Assembly: GCF_001547525.1 (NCBI RefSeq) | Contig: NZ_CM003768.1 | Coordinates: forward strand, 2,976,001-3,040,000 | Direction: 5' to 3' | From: Burkholderia anthina | GTDB taxonomy: Bacteria; Pseudomonadota; Gammaproteobacteria; Burkholderiales; Burkholderiaceae | Length of the DNA: 64,000 nucleotides | Part shown: positions 54,453 through 64,000 of the stretch, one piece after another | Layout: the number at the start of each line of letters is the position of its first letter | Numbering within the stretch: position 1 is the first letter of the stretch | The notes under the pieces: model-generated | The model's input: the letters and a program-made list of their open reading frames with translations, nothing else | Database searches by the model: none | What the model was told of the DNA's origin: nothing | Program-made: the position numbers and the translations under genes

Positions 54453-56552
54453 TTATGCGGCGAGCTTCGAGATGTCGGCGACGCAGTTCATCTGCTGGTG
54501 CAGCGCGGACAGCAGCGCGAGACGGTTCGCGCGCAGCGCCGGATCGTCCGCGTTGACCATCACGTCGTTGAAGAACGTGTCGACCGGCGCGCGCAGCGCG
54601 GCGAGCGCCGACAGCGCGCCCGTGTACGCGCGCGCCTCGAGCTGCGACTGCACGTGCGGCGTGACGGCCGCGAGCTGTTCGTGCAGCGCCTTTTCCGCGG
54701 CCTCGACGAGCAGCGTCGGCTGCACCGCGCCGTTCGCGCCGCCTTCCGACTTCTTCAGGATGTTCGAGATCCGCTTGTTCGCGGCCGCGAGCGCTTCCGC
54801 TTCCGCGAGGCGCGTGAATTCGCGCACCGCGTCGAGGCGCGCGACGAGATCGTCGATGCGCGTCGGGTTCAGGCTCAGCACCGCGTCGATTTCGCCTGCC
54901 GAATAGCCGCGCTCGCGCAGCAGGCCGCGCAGGCGATCCATGAAGAACGCGAAGATCGCGTCGGTCGATTCGGCGACGCCCGGCACGCCGTCGAAGCGTG
55001 CATGGGCCGTGCGCAGCAGCGACACGAGATCGAGCGGCAACTGCTTCTCGAGCAGCAGGCGCAGCACGCCGAGCGCGTGGCGGCGCAGCGCGAACGGATC
55101 CTTCTCGCCGGTCGGCGCGAGGCCGATGCCCCAGATGCCGACGATCGTTTCGAGCTTGTCGGCGAGCGCGACGGCGGTCGACACCGGCGTGGTCGGCAGC
55201 GCGTCGCCGGAAAAGCGCGGCTGGTAGTGCTCGGCGCACGCGAGCGCGACGTCGTCGGCCTCGCCGTCGTGGCGCGCGTAGTACGTGCCCATCGTGCCTT
55301 GCAGTTCCGGGAACTCGCCGACCATGTCGGTCAGCAGGTCGGCCTTCGCGAGGCGCGCGGCGCGCTTCGCGTGCGCGGGATCGGCGCCGATCGCCGGGGC
55401 GATCTCGCCCGCCAGCGCCTCGAGGCGCTCGACGCGTGCGAGCGCCGAACCGAGCTTGTTGTGATAGACGACGTTCGCGAGCTGCGGCACGCGATCGGCG
55501 AGCGGCTTCTTCTTGTCCTGCTCGAAGAAGAACTTCGCGTCGGCGAGGCGCGGGCGCACGACGCGCTCGTTGCCTTCGACGATCTCGCCCGGTGTCTTCG
55601 TCTCGATGTTCGACACGATCAGGAAGCGCGAGCGCAGCTTGCCGGCGACGTCGGTCAGCGCGAAATACTTCTGGTTCGTCTGCATCGTGAGGATCAGGCA
55701 TTCCTGCGGCACCTGCAGGAATTCGTCCTCGAAGCGGCACGGGTAGACGACCGGCCATTCGACCAGCGACGTCACTTCGTCGAGCAGCGATTCGGGCATC
55801 ACGACCGTGTCGCCGTTCGCATGTTCGTTCAGCTGCGTGCGGATCGTTTCGCGACGATCGGCGAAGTGCGCGATCACGCGGCCCTTGTCGCGCAGCGTGT
55901 CGGCGTACGCGCGCGCATGCTGGATCGCGACGAGGCCGTCGGACAGGAAGCGGTGGCCGAGCGTGGTGTCGCCGGCATCGACGCCGAACGCGGTGACGGG
56001 CACCACGCGGTCGTCGTGCAGCACCGTCAGGCGGTGCACCGGGCGCACGAACTTCACGTCCGTGCCGTCCGGGCGCTGGTACGTCATGAATTTCGGGATC
56101 GGCAGCTTCGCGAGCGCTTCGTCGAGCGCGGCCTGCAGGCCGTCGGCGAGCGTGGCGCCGGCCGCCGAGTAGTTGATGAAGAACGCTTCGGCCTTGCCGT
56201 CCTGCGCGCGCTCGAGATCGGCGATCGACAGATTCGGGTGGCCGAGCGCCGCGAGCTTCTTCGCGAGCGGGGCGGTCGGCTTGCCTTGCGCGTCGAGCGC
56301 GACCGACACGGGCAGGACCTTTTCGCGGACCTGTCTGTCGGGCGCGACGGCGCGTACGTTCTGCACGACGACGGCGAGGCGGCGCGGCGTCGCGTAGCGT
56401 TCGAACACGAGTTCGCCTTCGACGAGGTCGCGCGCGGCGAGGCGTTGTGCGATACCTTCGGCGAATGCGTCGCCGAGGCGTGCGAGGGCCTTCGGCGGCA
56501 GCTCTTCGGTCAGCAGTTCGACGAGCAGGGGGGCGGGATGATTGTGCGTCAT
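54453..56552 (-). CDS. glyS: Glycine--tRNA ligase beta subunit
   Basis: A 699-residue beta chain of the bacterial alpha2-beta2 glycyl-tRNA synthetase. It opens with [22 protein letters not shown], has the HD-like segment in the middle ([14 protein letters not shown] downstream) and the C-terminal anticodon-binding DALR-like domain. It binds tRNA-Gly while the alpha subunit catalyses. It starts 22 bases after glyQ. Confidence 0.96.
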   Translation of the reverse strand: MTHNHPAPLLVELLTEELPPKALARLGDAFAEGIAQRLAARDLVEGELVFERYATPRRLAVVVQNVRAVAPDRQVREKVLPVSVALDAQGKPTAPLAKKLAALGHPNLSIADLERAQDGKAEAFFINYSAAGATLADGLQAALDEALAKLPIPKFMTYQRPDGTDVKFVRPVHRLTVLHDDRVVPVTAFGVDAGDTTLGHRFLSDGLVAIQHARAYADTLRDKGRVIAHFADRRETIRTQLNEHANGDTVVMPESLLDEVTSLVEWPVVYPCRFEDEFLQVPQECLILTMQTNQKYFALTDVAGKLRSRFLIVSNIETKTPGEIVEGNERVVRPRLADAKFFFEQDKKKPLADRVPQLANVVYHNKLGSALARVERLEALAGEIAPAIGADPAHAKRAARLAKADLLTDMVGEFPELQGTMGTYYARHDGEADDVALACAEHYQPRFSGDALPTTPVSTAVALADKLETIVGIWGIGLAPTGEKDPFALRRHALGVLRLLLEKQLPLDLVSLLRTAHARFDGVPGVAESTDAIFAFFMDRLRGLLRERGYSAGEIDAVLSLNPTRIDDLVARLDAVREFTRLAEAEALAAANKRISNILKKSEGGANGAVQPTLLVEAAEKALHEQLAAVTPHVQSQLEARAYTGALSALAALRAPVDTFFNDVMVNADDPALRANRLALLSALHQQMNCVADISKLAA

Positions 56553-56574
56553 GTCTGGAATAAATCTCGTCTCG

Positions 56575-57579
56575 TCAGTCCTGATCGATCTTGCGTTCGA
56601 CCTTGAGCGGCGGCGCCCATGCCGGCTGCGCGGCATCCTGGGCGTCGGTGGTGAGGCCCGGCACGCCCGGCGGGTTGCCGAGCATCGGGAAGCCGAGCTT
56701 CTCGCGCGAGTCGTAGTAAGCCTGCGCGACGAGACGCGACAGCGCGCGGATGCGGCCGATGTACGCTGCCCGCTCGGTGACCGAGATCGCGCCGCGCGCG
56801 TCGAGCAGGTTGAACGTGTGGCCGGCTTTCAGCACGAGCTCGTACGCGGGCAGTGCGAGCTGCGCGTCGATCATCTTCTTCGCTTCCGCTTCGTAGCTGT
56901 TGAAGAACGTGAACAGCAGGTCGACGTTCGCATGCTCGAAGTTGTAGGTCGACTGCTCGACCTCGTTCTGGTGGTACACGTCGCCATACGACAGGCGGCG
57001 CAGCTCGGGGCCGTTCGGGCCTTGCTCTTCCCACTCGGTCCACACGAGGTCGTACACGTTCTCGACCTTCTGCAGGTACATCGCCAGGCGCTCGAGGCCG
57101 TACGTGATCTCGCCGAGCACCGGCTTGCATTCGAGGCCGCCGACTTCCTGGAAATACGTGAACTGCGTGACTTCCATCCCGTTCAGCCACACTTCCCAGC
57201 CGAGGCCCCACGCGCCGAGCGTCGGGTTTTCCCAGTCGTCCTCGACGAAGCGCACGTCGTTCTGCTTCAGGTCGAAGCCGAGCGCCTCGAGCGAGCCGAG
57301 GTACAGGTCGAGGATGTTTTCCGGCGCCGGCTTGAGCACGACCTGGTACTGGTAGTAGTGCTGCAGGCGGTTCGGATTTTCGCCGTAGCGGCCGTCCTTC
57401 GGGCGGCGCGACGGCTGCACGTACGCGGCGCGCCACGGCTCGGGGCCGACCGCGCGCAGGAACGTGTGGACGTGCGACGTACCCGCGCCGACTTCCATGT
57501 CGATGGGCTGGAGCAGGGCGCAACCCTGCTTGTCCCAGTAGGACTGCAGCGTCAGGATGATTTGCTGAAACGTAAGCAT
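56575..57579 (-). CDS. glyQ: Glycine--tRNA ligase alpha subunit
   Basis: A 334-residue catalytic alpha subunit. Family motifs are [60 protein letters not shown] and [31 protein letters not shown]. It activates glycine with ATP. This is the first gene of the minus-strand operon glyQ-glyS-gmhB-plsC-metallopeptidase. The 287-base upstream gap carries a minus-strand TAAAAT near 57690-57685 that may be its -10. Confidence 0.97.
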   Translation of the reverse strand: MLTFQQIILTLQSYWDKQGCALLQPIDMEVGAGTSHVHTFLRAVGPEPWRAAYVQPSRRPKDGRYGENPNRLQHYYQYQVVLKPAPENILDLYLGSLEALGFDLKQNDVRFVEDDWENPTLGAWGLGWEVWLNGMEVTQFTYFQEVGGLECKPVLGEITYGLERLAMYLQKVENVYDLVWTEWEEQGPNGPELRRLSYGDVYHQNEVEQSTYNFEHANVDLLFTFFNSYEAEAKKMIDAQLALPAYELVLKAGHTFNLLDARGAISVTERAAYIGRIRALSRLVAQAYYDSREKLGFPMLGNPPGVPGLTTDAQDAAQPAWAPPLKVERKIDQD

Positions 57580-57866
57580 GAAGAGCCTTCGTGGCGCTGG
57601 CGCTCCGTTGCGGACGGCGCTCCGGGCGGGCCCGGAGGGTCGGCTCGCGCGGCGGCGCGGCTTGTTAGTGTGCAGAAACGCGTAATTTTACCGGATCGGC
57701 GAGCGGATGCGGCCGGAAGCCGGATGCGGGCATCGCCGCACCGTTCCGGCGGCCCGCGCACCGGTGCGCACGCGCGCGGGCCGCGGCGCCTCGCGCGAGC
57801 GTTAAGATGCGCGTATTGCGGCGCGTGCGATGCGCGCCGCGTCACCCGCTCGCCGATGCCGATTGC

Positions 57867-59522
57867 ATGAACGAACCGACCGACATTCTGATTCCGCTGC
57901 TTCCGCCGTTCCTCGCGCTGCTCGGGCAGGCCGCCGACGCGCAGGCGCGCGGCGAGCGCCCCGCGCACGATCTTTGGCTGGCCGCCGCCGCCCATCTGCA
58001 TGCGGTCGATGCCGACTCGCTGGTGCGGCTCACGACCGCGCTCGTTGCCCGGCAGCGCCCGGCCGACGCGCTCGCGCTCGCCGAATGCGCGGCGCGCGTG
58101 CAGCCGGGCGCTGCCACGCACTTCAACCACGGCTACGTGCTGCAGATGGCCGGCCATCACGCGCAGGCGGTCGCGCCGTACCGCGCGGCGCTCGCCATCG
58201 ACGCCGGCTGGCCGTCGCTGCGCAACAACCTCGCGATCGCGCTGCGGCTGTCGGGCGGCGACCGCGCGGAAGAGATCGCGCTGCTCGACGCGGCCGTGAA
58301 GCACGATCCGCACGACGTGCAGGCATGGATCAACCTCGTCGTCGCGCGGATCGCGATGCACGACCTGGATGGTGCGCTCGCGAGCGCCGCGCGGCTCGCC
58401 GATCTCGCACCCGACAACGCGCTCGCGATGAACAACGTCGCGATGGCGATGAAGGAGGCGCAGCGCTGGGACGACGCCGAGCGCCATGCGGCGCGCGCGT
58501 GCGAGCTCGCGCCCGACGACGCGTCGTTCCGCTTCAATCTCGCGATCATCCAGCTCGTGCGCGGCAACTACGCGGCCGGCTGGCGCGGCCACGAGGCGCG
58601 CTGGGACGGCGCGGGCGAGTTGCGCGGCCGCCGGCCGGCGCTGCCGGGCCCGCGCTGGCAGGGCGAGCCGCTTGCCGGCAAGACGCTGCTGGTGTGGGGC
58701 GAGCAGGGGCTCGGCGACGTGCTGCAGTTCTGCCGCTTCGTCGTGCCGCTCGCCGAACGCGTGCATCGCGAAGGCGGCCGGCTCGCGTGGAATACGTTTC
58801 CGGCGCTCGGCGCGCTGATGCAGCGCAGCCTCGGCGCGCATGCGGACGTGTTCGGCGCGGGCGGCGGCGTCGACGCGCTGCCGGCGTTCGATTACGAAGT
58901 GCCGCTGATCGGCGTGCCGCTGATGCTCGGCATGGAGGCGTCGACGCTCGCGGCGTCGGTGCCGTACCTGCGGGCCGAGCCGGGCGCCCGCGACGCATGG
59001 CGCGCGCGGCTCGCGGGCGACGGCCGGCTGAAGGTCGGGCTCGTGTGGACGGGCAGCGCGGGCCACCAGCGCAATCCGTTCCGGCGCGTCGGGCTCGAAC
59101 GCTACGCCGACGCGTTTCGCGGCATCGACGGCGTCACGTTTTATTCGCTGCAGCCGGGGGCGGACGCGGACGTCGCCGCCGCGCGCGCGGCCGGTTTCGC
59201 GATCGAAGACTACACCGACGAATTGAAGAGCTTCGACGATACGGCCGCATTCATCGGCGCGCTGGATCTCGTGATCACCGTGTGCACGTCGGTCGCGCAC
59301 CTGGCCGGCGCACTCGGCGCGCGCACCTGGGTGCTGCTCGACGTGAATCCGCACTGGCCGTGGCTGCTCGATCGTCGGGACAGCCCGTGGTATCCGACCG
59401 CGACGTTGTACCGGCAGCCGACGTTCGGCGCGTGGGCGCCGGTGATGGAGGACGTGAGTCGCGACCTGCGGGGCCTCGCCGCGCAGCCGGCGCAATCGGA
59501 TCGATCGTCCCGGCAGGCCTGA
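57867..59522 (+). CDS. TPR-repeat protein with a glycosyltransferase-9-like C-terminal domain
   Basis: A 551-residue protein. Residues about 10-230 are tetratricopeptide repeats (for example AATHFNHGYVLQMAGHHAQAVAPYRAALAIDAGWPSLRNNLAIALRL). The rest (about 255-540) is a two-lobe domain with LLVWGEQGLGDVLQFCRFV and the late nucleotide-type motif DTAAFIGALDLVITVCTSVAHLAGALGARTWVLL, resembling glycosyltransferase family 9/41-like folds. Similar proteins occur near flagellar or polysaccharide genes, but this one is isolated. Target is unknown. ATG 57867 is the first start in a strong coding frame. Confidence 0.82.
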   Translation: MNEPTDILIPLLPPFLALLGQAADAQARGERPAHDLWLAAAAHLHAVDADSLVRLTTALVARQRPADALALAECAARVQPGAATHFNHGYVLQMAGHHAQAVAPYRAALAIDAGWPSLRNNLAIALRLSGGDRAEEIALLDAAVKHDPHDVQAWINLVVARIAMHDLDGALASAARLADLAPDNALAMNNVAMAMKEAQRWDDAERHAARACELAPDDASFRFNLAIIQLVRGNYAAGWRGHEARWDGAGELRGRRPALPGPRWQGEPLAGKTLLVWGEQGLGDVLQFCRFVVPLAERVHREGGRLAWNTFPALGALMQRSLGAHADVFGAGGGVDALPAFDYEVPLIGVPLMLGMEASTLAASVPYLRAEPGARDAWRARLAGDGRLKVGLVWTGSAGHQRNPFRRVGLERYADAFRGIDGVTFYSLQPGADADVAAARAAGFAIEDYTDELKSFDDTAAFIGALDLVITVCTSVAHLAGALGARTWVLLDVNPHWPWLLDRRDSPWYPTATLYRQPTFGAWAPVMEDVSRDLRGLAAQPAQSDRSSRQA

Positions 59523-59579
59523 ACGGCCGGCCGGTTCGCGGTCACGGGCCGCCGCCGTGCGCGACAGCGGCCCGTTGCG

Positions 59580-61283
59580 TCATGCCGCTTCGTCGCCGCC
59601 GTGCTGCTGCCGGCCGTTGCGGCGGCGCAGCCCGGGCCCGAACGTGAAGCCGAACGCGAGCAGCACGAACGACACCGCGAGCACGATGTTGTTGCCGCTC
59701 GTCACGTACGGCGTGAAGCCGCTCGTGCCTTCGATCCGCACGTCGAGCGAGCCGATCGTGAACGGCTTCAACTGGCCGAGCACGCGGCCGTGCGCGTCGA
59801 TCGCGGCCGTCATCCCGGTGTTGGTCGAGCGCAGCATCGGCCGGCCCGTTTCGAGCGAGCGCATCCGCGCGATCTGCAGATGCTGGTCGAGCGCGATCGT
59901 GTCGCCGAACCACGCGAGGTTCGTCACGTTGACGAGCACGCCGGGCGGCTGCGGGTTGTCGCGGATCGTCGCGGCGATTTCCTCGCCGAACAAGTCCTCG
60001 TAGCAGATATCGGCCATCACCGGCTGGTTGTGCACGAGGAACGGCTTCTGCACCGGCGCGCCGCGCGCGAAGTCGCCGAGCGGCATCTTCATCAGGTTGA
60101 CGAACCACCGGAAGCCCCACGGAATGAACTCGCCGAAGGGCACGAGGTGATGCTTGTCGTAGTGATAGATGTCGCGCGAATTCGGCGTCACGCCGTACAG
60201 GCTGTTCGTGTAGTCGACGTAGTGGCCGTCCTCGGTCACCGACGCGCCGACCGCGCCGAACAGCACGGCCGAACCGGTCGTGTCGCTGAACTTGCGGATC
60301 GCGGCGGCGAACGGCTCGGGCAGTTCCTGGATCATCACCGCGATCGCGGTCTCGGGCGTGACGATCAGGTCGGCCGGCTTCTCGACGATCATCTGCTGGT
60401 ACATCTTGATCGCCGCGTCGATGCCTTCCTGCTCGAACTTGATGTCCTGCTTCACGTTGCCCTGCAGCAGCCGCACGGTGAGCGGCGCATTCGCGGGCAC
60501 GGTCCACGTGACCTGCGACAGCCCGAGGCCGGCCGCGACGAGCGCGAGCGCGATGCCGGCCGGCGCGGCGATGCGCACGCGGGCGTTGCCGCCCGATGCG
60601 CCGGCTGCGCCGTCACGCACCGGCGACGGGCGCGCGGCGGCGAGCGCCTGCACGACCAGCGCGGCGAACAGCGCGAGCACCCACGCGATCCCGTACACGC
60701 CGACCACCGGCGCGAAGCCCGCGAACGGGCCGTCGACCTGCGGATAGCCGCTGCCGAGCCACGGAAAGCCGGTGAACACGGTGCCGCGCAGCCATTCGCC
60801 GAGCGCCCACGCGCTGGCGAACGCAAACGCGCCGTGCCAGGTCGGCGAGAACGGCCGCGGGTCGGGCTCGCGGCGGTGCCACGCATGGCCCGCGCAGAAC
60901 GACCACAGCCCGGCCGAGAACGCCGGATACAGCGCCAGGTACAGCGAGAACAGCACGAGCGCGCCGCCGGCGAGCGGCGCGGCCATCTCGCCGTACACGT
61001 GCATGCTGATGTAGAGCCACCAGACGCCGGTGATGAAGTTGCCGAAGCCGAACGCGCCGCCGGTGAGCGCGGCGCCGCGCCAGCTCGACGTGCGCGTCAG
61101 TTGCGCGAAAAACCAGACGAATACGACGAGCTGCAGCCAGCCGCCATGCGGCGTGGGCGCGAAGGTGAGGGTATTGGCCGCGCCGGCGAGCAGCGCGGCC
61201 GGATAGTGCCAGCGCGGCAGCGCGCAGCCGGGGGCCGGCGCGAGAAGGCCGCCAGCCGGGCGGGACGGGATCGGATCGTCCAT
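59580..61283 (-). CDS. lnt: Apolipoprotein N-acyltransferase
   Basis: A 567-residue inner-membrane enzyme. About eight hydrophobic segments in the first 270 residues precede a periplasmic nitrilase-like domain whose triad is Glu in IVTPETAIAVM, Lys in YDKHHLVPFGEFIPW, and Cys in MADICYEDLFGEE. A C-terminal helix follows. It adds the third acyl chain to lipoproteins. The start at 61283 (MDDPIPSRP) precedes the first membrane helix. It lies 52 bases after corC, in the usual corC-lnt pair. Confidence 0.95.
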   Translation of the reverse strand: MDDPIPSRPAGGLLAPAPGCALPRWHYPAALLAGAANTLTFAPTPHGGWLQLVVFVWFFAQLTRTSSWRGAALTGGAFGFGNFITGVWWLYISMHVYGEMAAPLAGGALVLFSLYLALYPAFSAGLWSFCAGHAWHRREPDPRPFSPTWHGAFAFASAWALGEWLRGTVFTGFPWLGSGYPQVDGPFAGFAPVVGVYGIAWVLALFAALVVQALAAARPSPVRDGAAGASGGNARVRIAAPAGIALALVAAGLGLSQVTWTVPANAPLTVRLLQGNVKQDIKFEQEGIDAAIKMYQQMIVEKPADLIVTPETAIAVMIQELPEPFAAAIRKFSDTTGSAVLFGAVGASVTEDGHYVDYTNSLYGVTPNSRDIYHYDKHHLVPFGEFIPWGFRWFVNLMKMPLGDFARGAPVQKPFLVHNQPVMADICYEDLFGEEIAATIRDNPQPPGVLVNVTNLAWFGDTIALDQHLQIARMRSLETGRPMLRSTNTGMTAAIDAHGRVLGQLKPFTIGSLDVRIEGTSGFTPYVTSGNNIVLAVSFVLLAFGFTFGPGLRRRNGRQQHGGDEAA

Positions 61284-61335
61284 GTGAAGCGGAAGTGGGC
61301 GAGCGGTTGAAGGAAGCGCGGCTGGCGCGGAGCGG

Positions 61336-62223
61336 TCAGTCTTCGTGCGAGGTTTCGGCGCGACGGCTGGTGAGCGGGTTGCGGCGCACCAGCAGCACAT
61401 GAACCTGGCGCGCATCGCCGCGCTGGATTTCGAACACGAGGTTGCCGAGCTGCAGCTTCTCGCCGCGGTGCGGCACGCGGCCGAAATGATGGGTAATCAG
61501 CCCGCCGATCGTGTCGACCTCGTCGTCGGGGAAATCGGTGCCGAACGTCTCGTTGAACTGTTCGATCTCGGTCAGCGCGCGCACGCGGTAGCGGCCGTCC
61601 GGCCCCGCGATGATGTTGCCGGCTTCCTCGTCGAAGTCGTATTCGTCCTCGATGTCGCCGACGATCTGTTCGAGCACGTCCTCGATCGTGATCAGGCCCG
61701 CGACGCCGCCGTATTCGTCGACGACGATCGCCAGGTGGTTGCGGTTCACGCGGAAGTCGTGCAGCAGCACGTTCAGGCGCTTCGATTCCGGAATGAACAC
61801 GGCCGGGCGCAGCATCCCGCGCACGTCGAACTCCTCCTCGGCGTAGAAGCGCAGCAGATCCTTCGCGAGCAGCACGCCGATCACGTTGTCGCGGTTCTCC
61901 TCGTACACCGGGTAGCGCGAGTGCGCCTTTTCGAGGACGAACGGGATGAAATCCTCGGGTTTGTCGGCGATGTTGATCGCGTCCATCTGCGCGCGCGGCA
62001 CCATGATGTCGCGCGCGCACAGATCGGACACCTGGAACACGCCTTCGATCATCGACAGCGAATCGGCGTCGATCAGGTTGCGTTCGTGGGCGTCCTGGAG
62101 GATTTCCAGCAGCTCGCCGCGGGATTCGGGCTCGGGCGAGATGAAGTCGGTCAGGCGCTCGAGCAGCGAGCGCTTTTCTTGCGGTTTGTCGGTTGGCTTA
62201 CGACTGGGATACGAATCGTTCAT
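61336..62223 (-). CDS. corC: CorC/HlyC family CBS-domain protein
   Basis: A 295-residue cytoplasmic protein. An N-terminal region (SLLERLTDFISPEPESRGELLEILQDAHERNLIDADSLSMIEGV) leads to a CBS pair (about 70-190, ARDIMVPRAQMDAI; AIVVDEYGGVAGLITIEDVLEQIVG) and the CorC/HlyC C-terminal domain (about 205-285). It lacks the membrane CNNM domain, so is the CorC-type, implicated in magnesium and cobalt efflux. It is upstream of lnt, the common pairing. Confidence 0.92.
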   Translation of the reverse strand: MNDSYPSRKPTDKPQEKRSLLERLTDFISPEPESRGELLEILQDAHERNLIDADSLSMIEGVFQVSDLCARDIMVPRAQMDAINIADKPEDFIPFVLEKAHSRYPVYEENRDNVIGVLLAKDLLRFYAEEEFDVRGMLRPAVFIPESKRLNVLLHDFRVNRNHLAIVVDEYGGVAGLITIEDVLEQIVGDIEDEYDFDEEAGNIIAGPDGRYRVRALTEIEQFNETFGTDFPDDEVDTIGGLITHHFGRVPHRGEKLQLGNLVFEIQRGDARQVHVLLVRRNPLTSRRAETSHED

Positions 62224-62499
62224 GGTGGTGCGCCCGGGTCATGCCGGGGCGCGCGGTCACGGAGTAGGCAAGGATACACCAAGGGCACGACGCGACCGTG
62301 TCACCCCGGCCGCACGGCCAGGGCGGGCGGCTCGCGCGGGCCCCGCTCGCGGACGGCCGCGCCGGGCGCGACGTCGTCGTCGGGTCCATCCTATCGCAGA
62401 AAGGAGCGGCGGGGCGCGGCGGCCAAAAAACGGTGGCGGGACGGGCGGCGCGGCCGGACGGCGGCATTCTGCCGCAGGCGGGCGCCGCCGGCGCGCCGC
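62224..62499. other. 276-base region between the small lipoprotein gene and corC
   Basis: GC-rich with low-complexity runs of GCG and CGG; no gene and no strong hairpin. The corC promoter is probably within it; a TATCCT-like hexamer near 62277-62272 on the minus strand is the only candidate seen. Confidence 0.35.
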
Positions 62500-62649
62500 T
62501 CAGAACCGCATGCCGGCCGAGCAGCCGCCGGCGGCCGCGCCGTTGGTCGCGGCGCCGCCGCAGCCGAGTATCCCGCAGCCGGACAGCGCGACGCTCGCGG
62601 CGACGAGCAGCACGGCGATCCTGCAACGCGACCAGTGTGACGGTTTCAT
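62500..62649 (-). CDS. Small cysteine-rich lipoprotein of 49 residues
   Basis: The sequence begins with a basic region, a hydrophobic core (RIAVLLVAASVAL) and the lipobox LSGC with the lipidated Cys at residue 25. The mature part is only 25 residues, Gly/Ala-rich, with further cysteines (residues 30 and 43) and ends in AGMRF. Ribosome site GAGGA stands nine bases before ATG 62649. It resembles many tiny lipoproteins that escape annotation; role unknown. It lies between chaC and corC on the same strand, next to the lipoprotein acyltransferase gene lnt by two genes. Confidence 0.7.
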   Translation of the reverse strand: MKPSHWSRCRIAVLLVAASVALSGCGILGCGGAATNGAAAGGCSAGMRF

Positions 62650-62690
62650 TGGCGGTGTCCTCGTGCGGGTGCGCGCGGCGCGGTGTCGGA

Positions 62691-63323
62691 TCACCGGCAT
62701 CGCGCCAGCAACCCTTCCAGCGCGCGGTCGGGGATGCCGCTCGCCCGCAGCGCGTCGACCGTGCGGCTCACGTAGTCGAGCGTCGTGCCGTAGCGGCCGG
62801 CCGCGCAGCCGAACACTTCCTTCACGACGGCGTCGGTCAGCTTGCCCGTATAGGTCGGTGCGTCGCGGCGCATCACGAACGCGAGCGCGTTCACGCGTTC
62901 GCCGGTCTCGAGCGAGCACGGCAGCCACGCGGGCCGGTACGAGCCCATCGGCATCTCGCGTTTCCACAATGTCTCGAGATGCGGCTGCGCGGTCGGGCCG
63001 GAAAGCCGGAACGCGATGCCCGAGCACGAGCCGCCGCGATCGAGCGCGAGCACGAGGCCCGGCCGTTCGGGCGTGCCGCGGTTCACGCGCGACCACAGGT
63101 AGAGCCCGCGATGGTAGCCGTGCACCTTGCCGCGCACGGCGGCGACGGTCGGCAGCCCGGGGTTCCAGATCAGCGAGCCATAGCCGAACAGCCAGAGATC
63201 CTGCCGGCCGTCCCAGTCGCGCATCGTGTGCGCGAGCGATGCCGCGAGCTCCTCTTCGGTCAGCAGACGGCCTTCGCCGATCGACGGCGGGTAGGCGGGC
63301 GGCAGCATCGCGGCGTGACGCAT
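62691..63323 (-). CDS. chaC: Gamma-glutamylcyclotransferase (ChaC family)
   Basis: A 210-residue ChaC-like protein. The family motif FGYGSLIW lies at residues 46-53 and the catalytic glutamate is Glu123 in KREMPMGSYRP. It cleaves the gamma-glutamyl bond of glutathione, giving 5-oxoproline and Cys-Gly. It starts 12 bases after ybeY, so the two are likely co-transcribed. The bacterial role in cation resistance (E. coli chaC) is not proven here. Confidence 0.9.
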   Translation of the reverse strand: MRHAAMLPPAYPPSIGEGRLLTEEELAASLAHTMRDWDGRQDLWLFGYGSLIWNPGLPTVAAVRGKVHGYHRGLYLWSRVNRGTPERPGLVLALDRGGSCSGIAFRLSGPTAQPHLETLWKREMPMGSYRPAWLPCSLETGERVNALAFVMRRDAPTYTGKLTDAVVKEVFGCAAGRYGTTLDYVSRTVDALRASGIPDRALEGLLARCR

Positions 63324-63335
63324 CGTGCGGACGGC

Positions 63336-64000
63336 TTACCGGTACGGGTTCGGGAAACCCAGTTTCGCGAGGATGTCGACTTCGAGCGCTTCCATTTCGG
63401 CCGCGTCCTCGTCGCTCGTCTCGTGGTCGTAGCCCTGCGCGTGCAGCGCGCCGTGCACCAGCAGGTGCGCGTAATGGGCCGCGAGCGGCTTGCCTTGCTC
63501 GTGCGCTTCCTTCTCGACGACCGGGCAGCACAGCACGAGGTCGCCGATCACGGTGCCGTCGGGCGCCGGGTCGTACGCGAAGGTCAGCACGTTGGTCGGA
63601 TAGTCCTTGTGGCGGTAGCCGGCGTTCAGCGTACGGCCTTCGTTTTCGCCGACGAAGCGCACGGTGAGCTGCGCGCTCGCGAACAGCGCCGGCTCGAGCC
63701 ATTCGGCGATCAGCTTGCGCTTGGGCAGCGTCTTGCGCACGTCGCTCGTGATCTCGTCGCCGTACTGGACGGACAAGTCGAGTTCCAGCGCGCGCGGCTC
63801 GTCTTCGGGGTCGTCCTCGCGCGGCGCGAATTCGGCGCCGACGTGCAGCGTCACGCTGTCGTAGTGCTCGGGCTGCAGCGCGAGCTTCGCGCGCATCGCC
63901 GGGTCGGTGTGCTGCGCGACGATCGCGACAGCCGCGTCGCCCGAGCTGCCCGACAGGTCGAACATCAGGCTGCGGCCGTCCGGGAAGTCGATCCGCAGCC
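63336..64000 (-). CDS. ybeY: Endoribonuclease YbeY, N-terminally extended and cut by the window edge
   Basis: The C-terminal 140 residues carry the YbeY zinc motif [12 protein letters not shown] and the conserved [19 protein letters not shown]. It matures 16S rRNA and checks ribosomes. Upstream of the core (which begins near [10 protein letters not shown]) the same frame is open to the window end, with consistently GC-rich third positions. The first ATG is at 63965, but no ribosome site is seen there or at later starts. The true start may lie beyond the window, giving an unusually long YbeY. The name is certain; the start is not. Confidence 0.85.
   Translation of the reverse strand, partial: LRIDFPDGRSLMFDLSGSSGDAAVAIVAQHTDPAMRAKLALQPEHYDSVTLHVGAEFAPREDDPEDEPRALELDLSVQYGDEITSDVRKTLPKRKLIAEWLEPALFASAQLTVRFVGENEGRTLNAGYRHKDYPTNVLTFAYDPAPDGTVIGDLVLCCPVVEKEAHEQGKPLAAHYAHLLVHGALHAQGYDHETSDEDAAEMEALEVDILAKLGFPNPYR

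Overview
The window is a GC-rich, densely coded stretch of a Burkholderia chromosome, most likely chromosome 1 of a Burkholderia cepacia complex member. The evidence is the very high third-position GC, gene orders typical of Burkholderia and its relatives (lptD-surA-pdxA-rsmA; glyQ-glyS-gmhB-plsC; ybeY-chaC-corC-lnt; DUF3683 protein-HIT-DUF971-ubiE-Tim44-ubiJ-ubiB), and the protein sequences. Species is inferred by recognition, not by a search. No rRNA, tRNA, CRISPR array, transposase or integrase was seen.

Layout. 1-6.5 kb: the end of a class II aldolase, an unassigned outer-membrane barrel, a CHRD protein, an HSL-type hydrolase overlapping an EcsC protein tail to tail, and a DHA2 exporter followed by a MarR regulator. 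6.6-11.7 kb: a D-amino-acid salvage block (DJ-1/PfpI protein, D-amino-acid deaminase, and divergently RpiR regulator, D-aminoacylase and RidA), with two operator-like palindromes in the divergent gap. 11.8-13.5 kb: a small accessory island of lower GC. It holds a frameshifted membrane-protein gene, a DUF1493 gene, an acidic 92-residue protein and a secreted protein; the first three overlap at start and stop codons. 13.5-15.9 kb: ilvA-queF.

16.4-31.3 kb is mostly core metabolism on the plus strand. It starts with a giant FAD/Fe-S oxidoreductase, then HIT, DUF971, the ubiquinone genes ubiE, ubiJ and ubiB with a Tim44-like protein, a methyltransferase, an FmdB zinc ribbon, DUF502, aspS, nudB and a ClsB-like cardiolipin synthase. 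31.4-38.5 kb is a fatty-acid beta-oxidation cluster: TetR regulator, FadE-like dehydrogenase, FadN-type fusion, FadA thiolase and an enoyl-CoA isomerase-like crotonase. 38.6-42.5 kb carries fdhD, a nitrate-reductase-associated family protein, a YciA-like thioesterase and an Atm1-type ABC exporter.

42.6-50.3 kb concerns the cell envelope: the peptidoglycan-recycling pair amgK-murU is divergent from lptD-surA-pdxA-rsmA. 50.3-57.6 kb has an EamA transporter, gloA and a minus-strand operon glyQ-glyS-gmhB-plsC-metallopeptidase. That operon and gloA share one long bidirectional terminator. 57.9-64 kb has a TPR/glycosyltransferase-like protein, then a minus-strand run of ybeY (cut by the window edge), chaC, a tiny Cys-rich lipoprotein, corC and lnt.

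The least explained elements are the 11.8-13.5 kb island with its single-base frameshift, a candidate small RNA near 1.8 kb, the RpiR and TetR operator candidates, a terminator 13 bases before the ubiJ start codon, the 49-residue lipoprotein, and the open N-terminal extension of YbeY.
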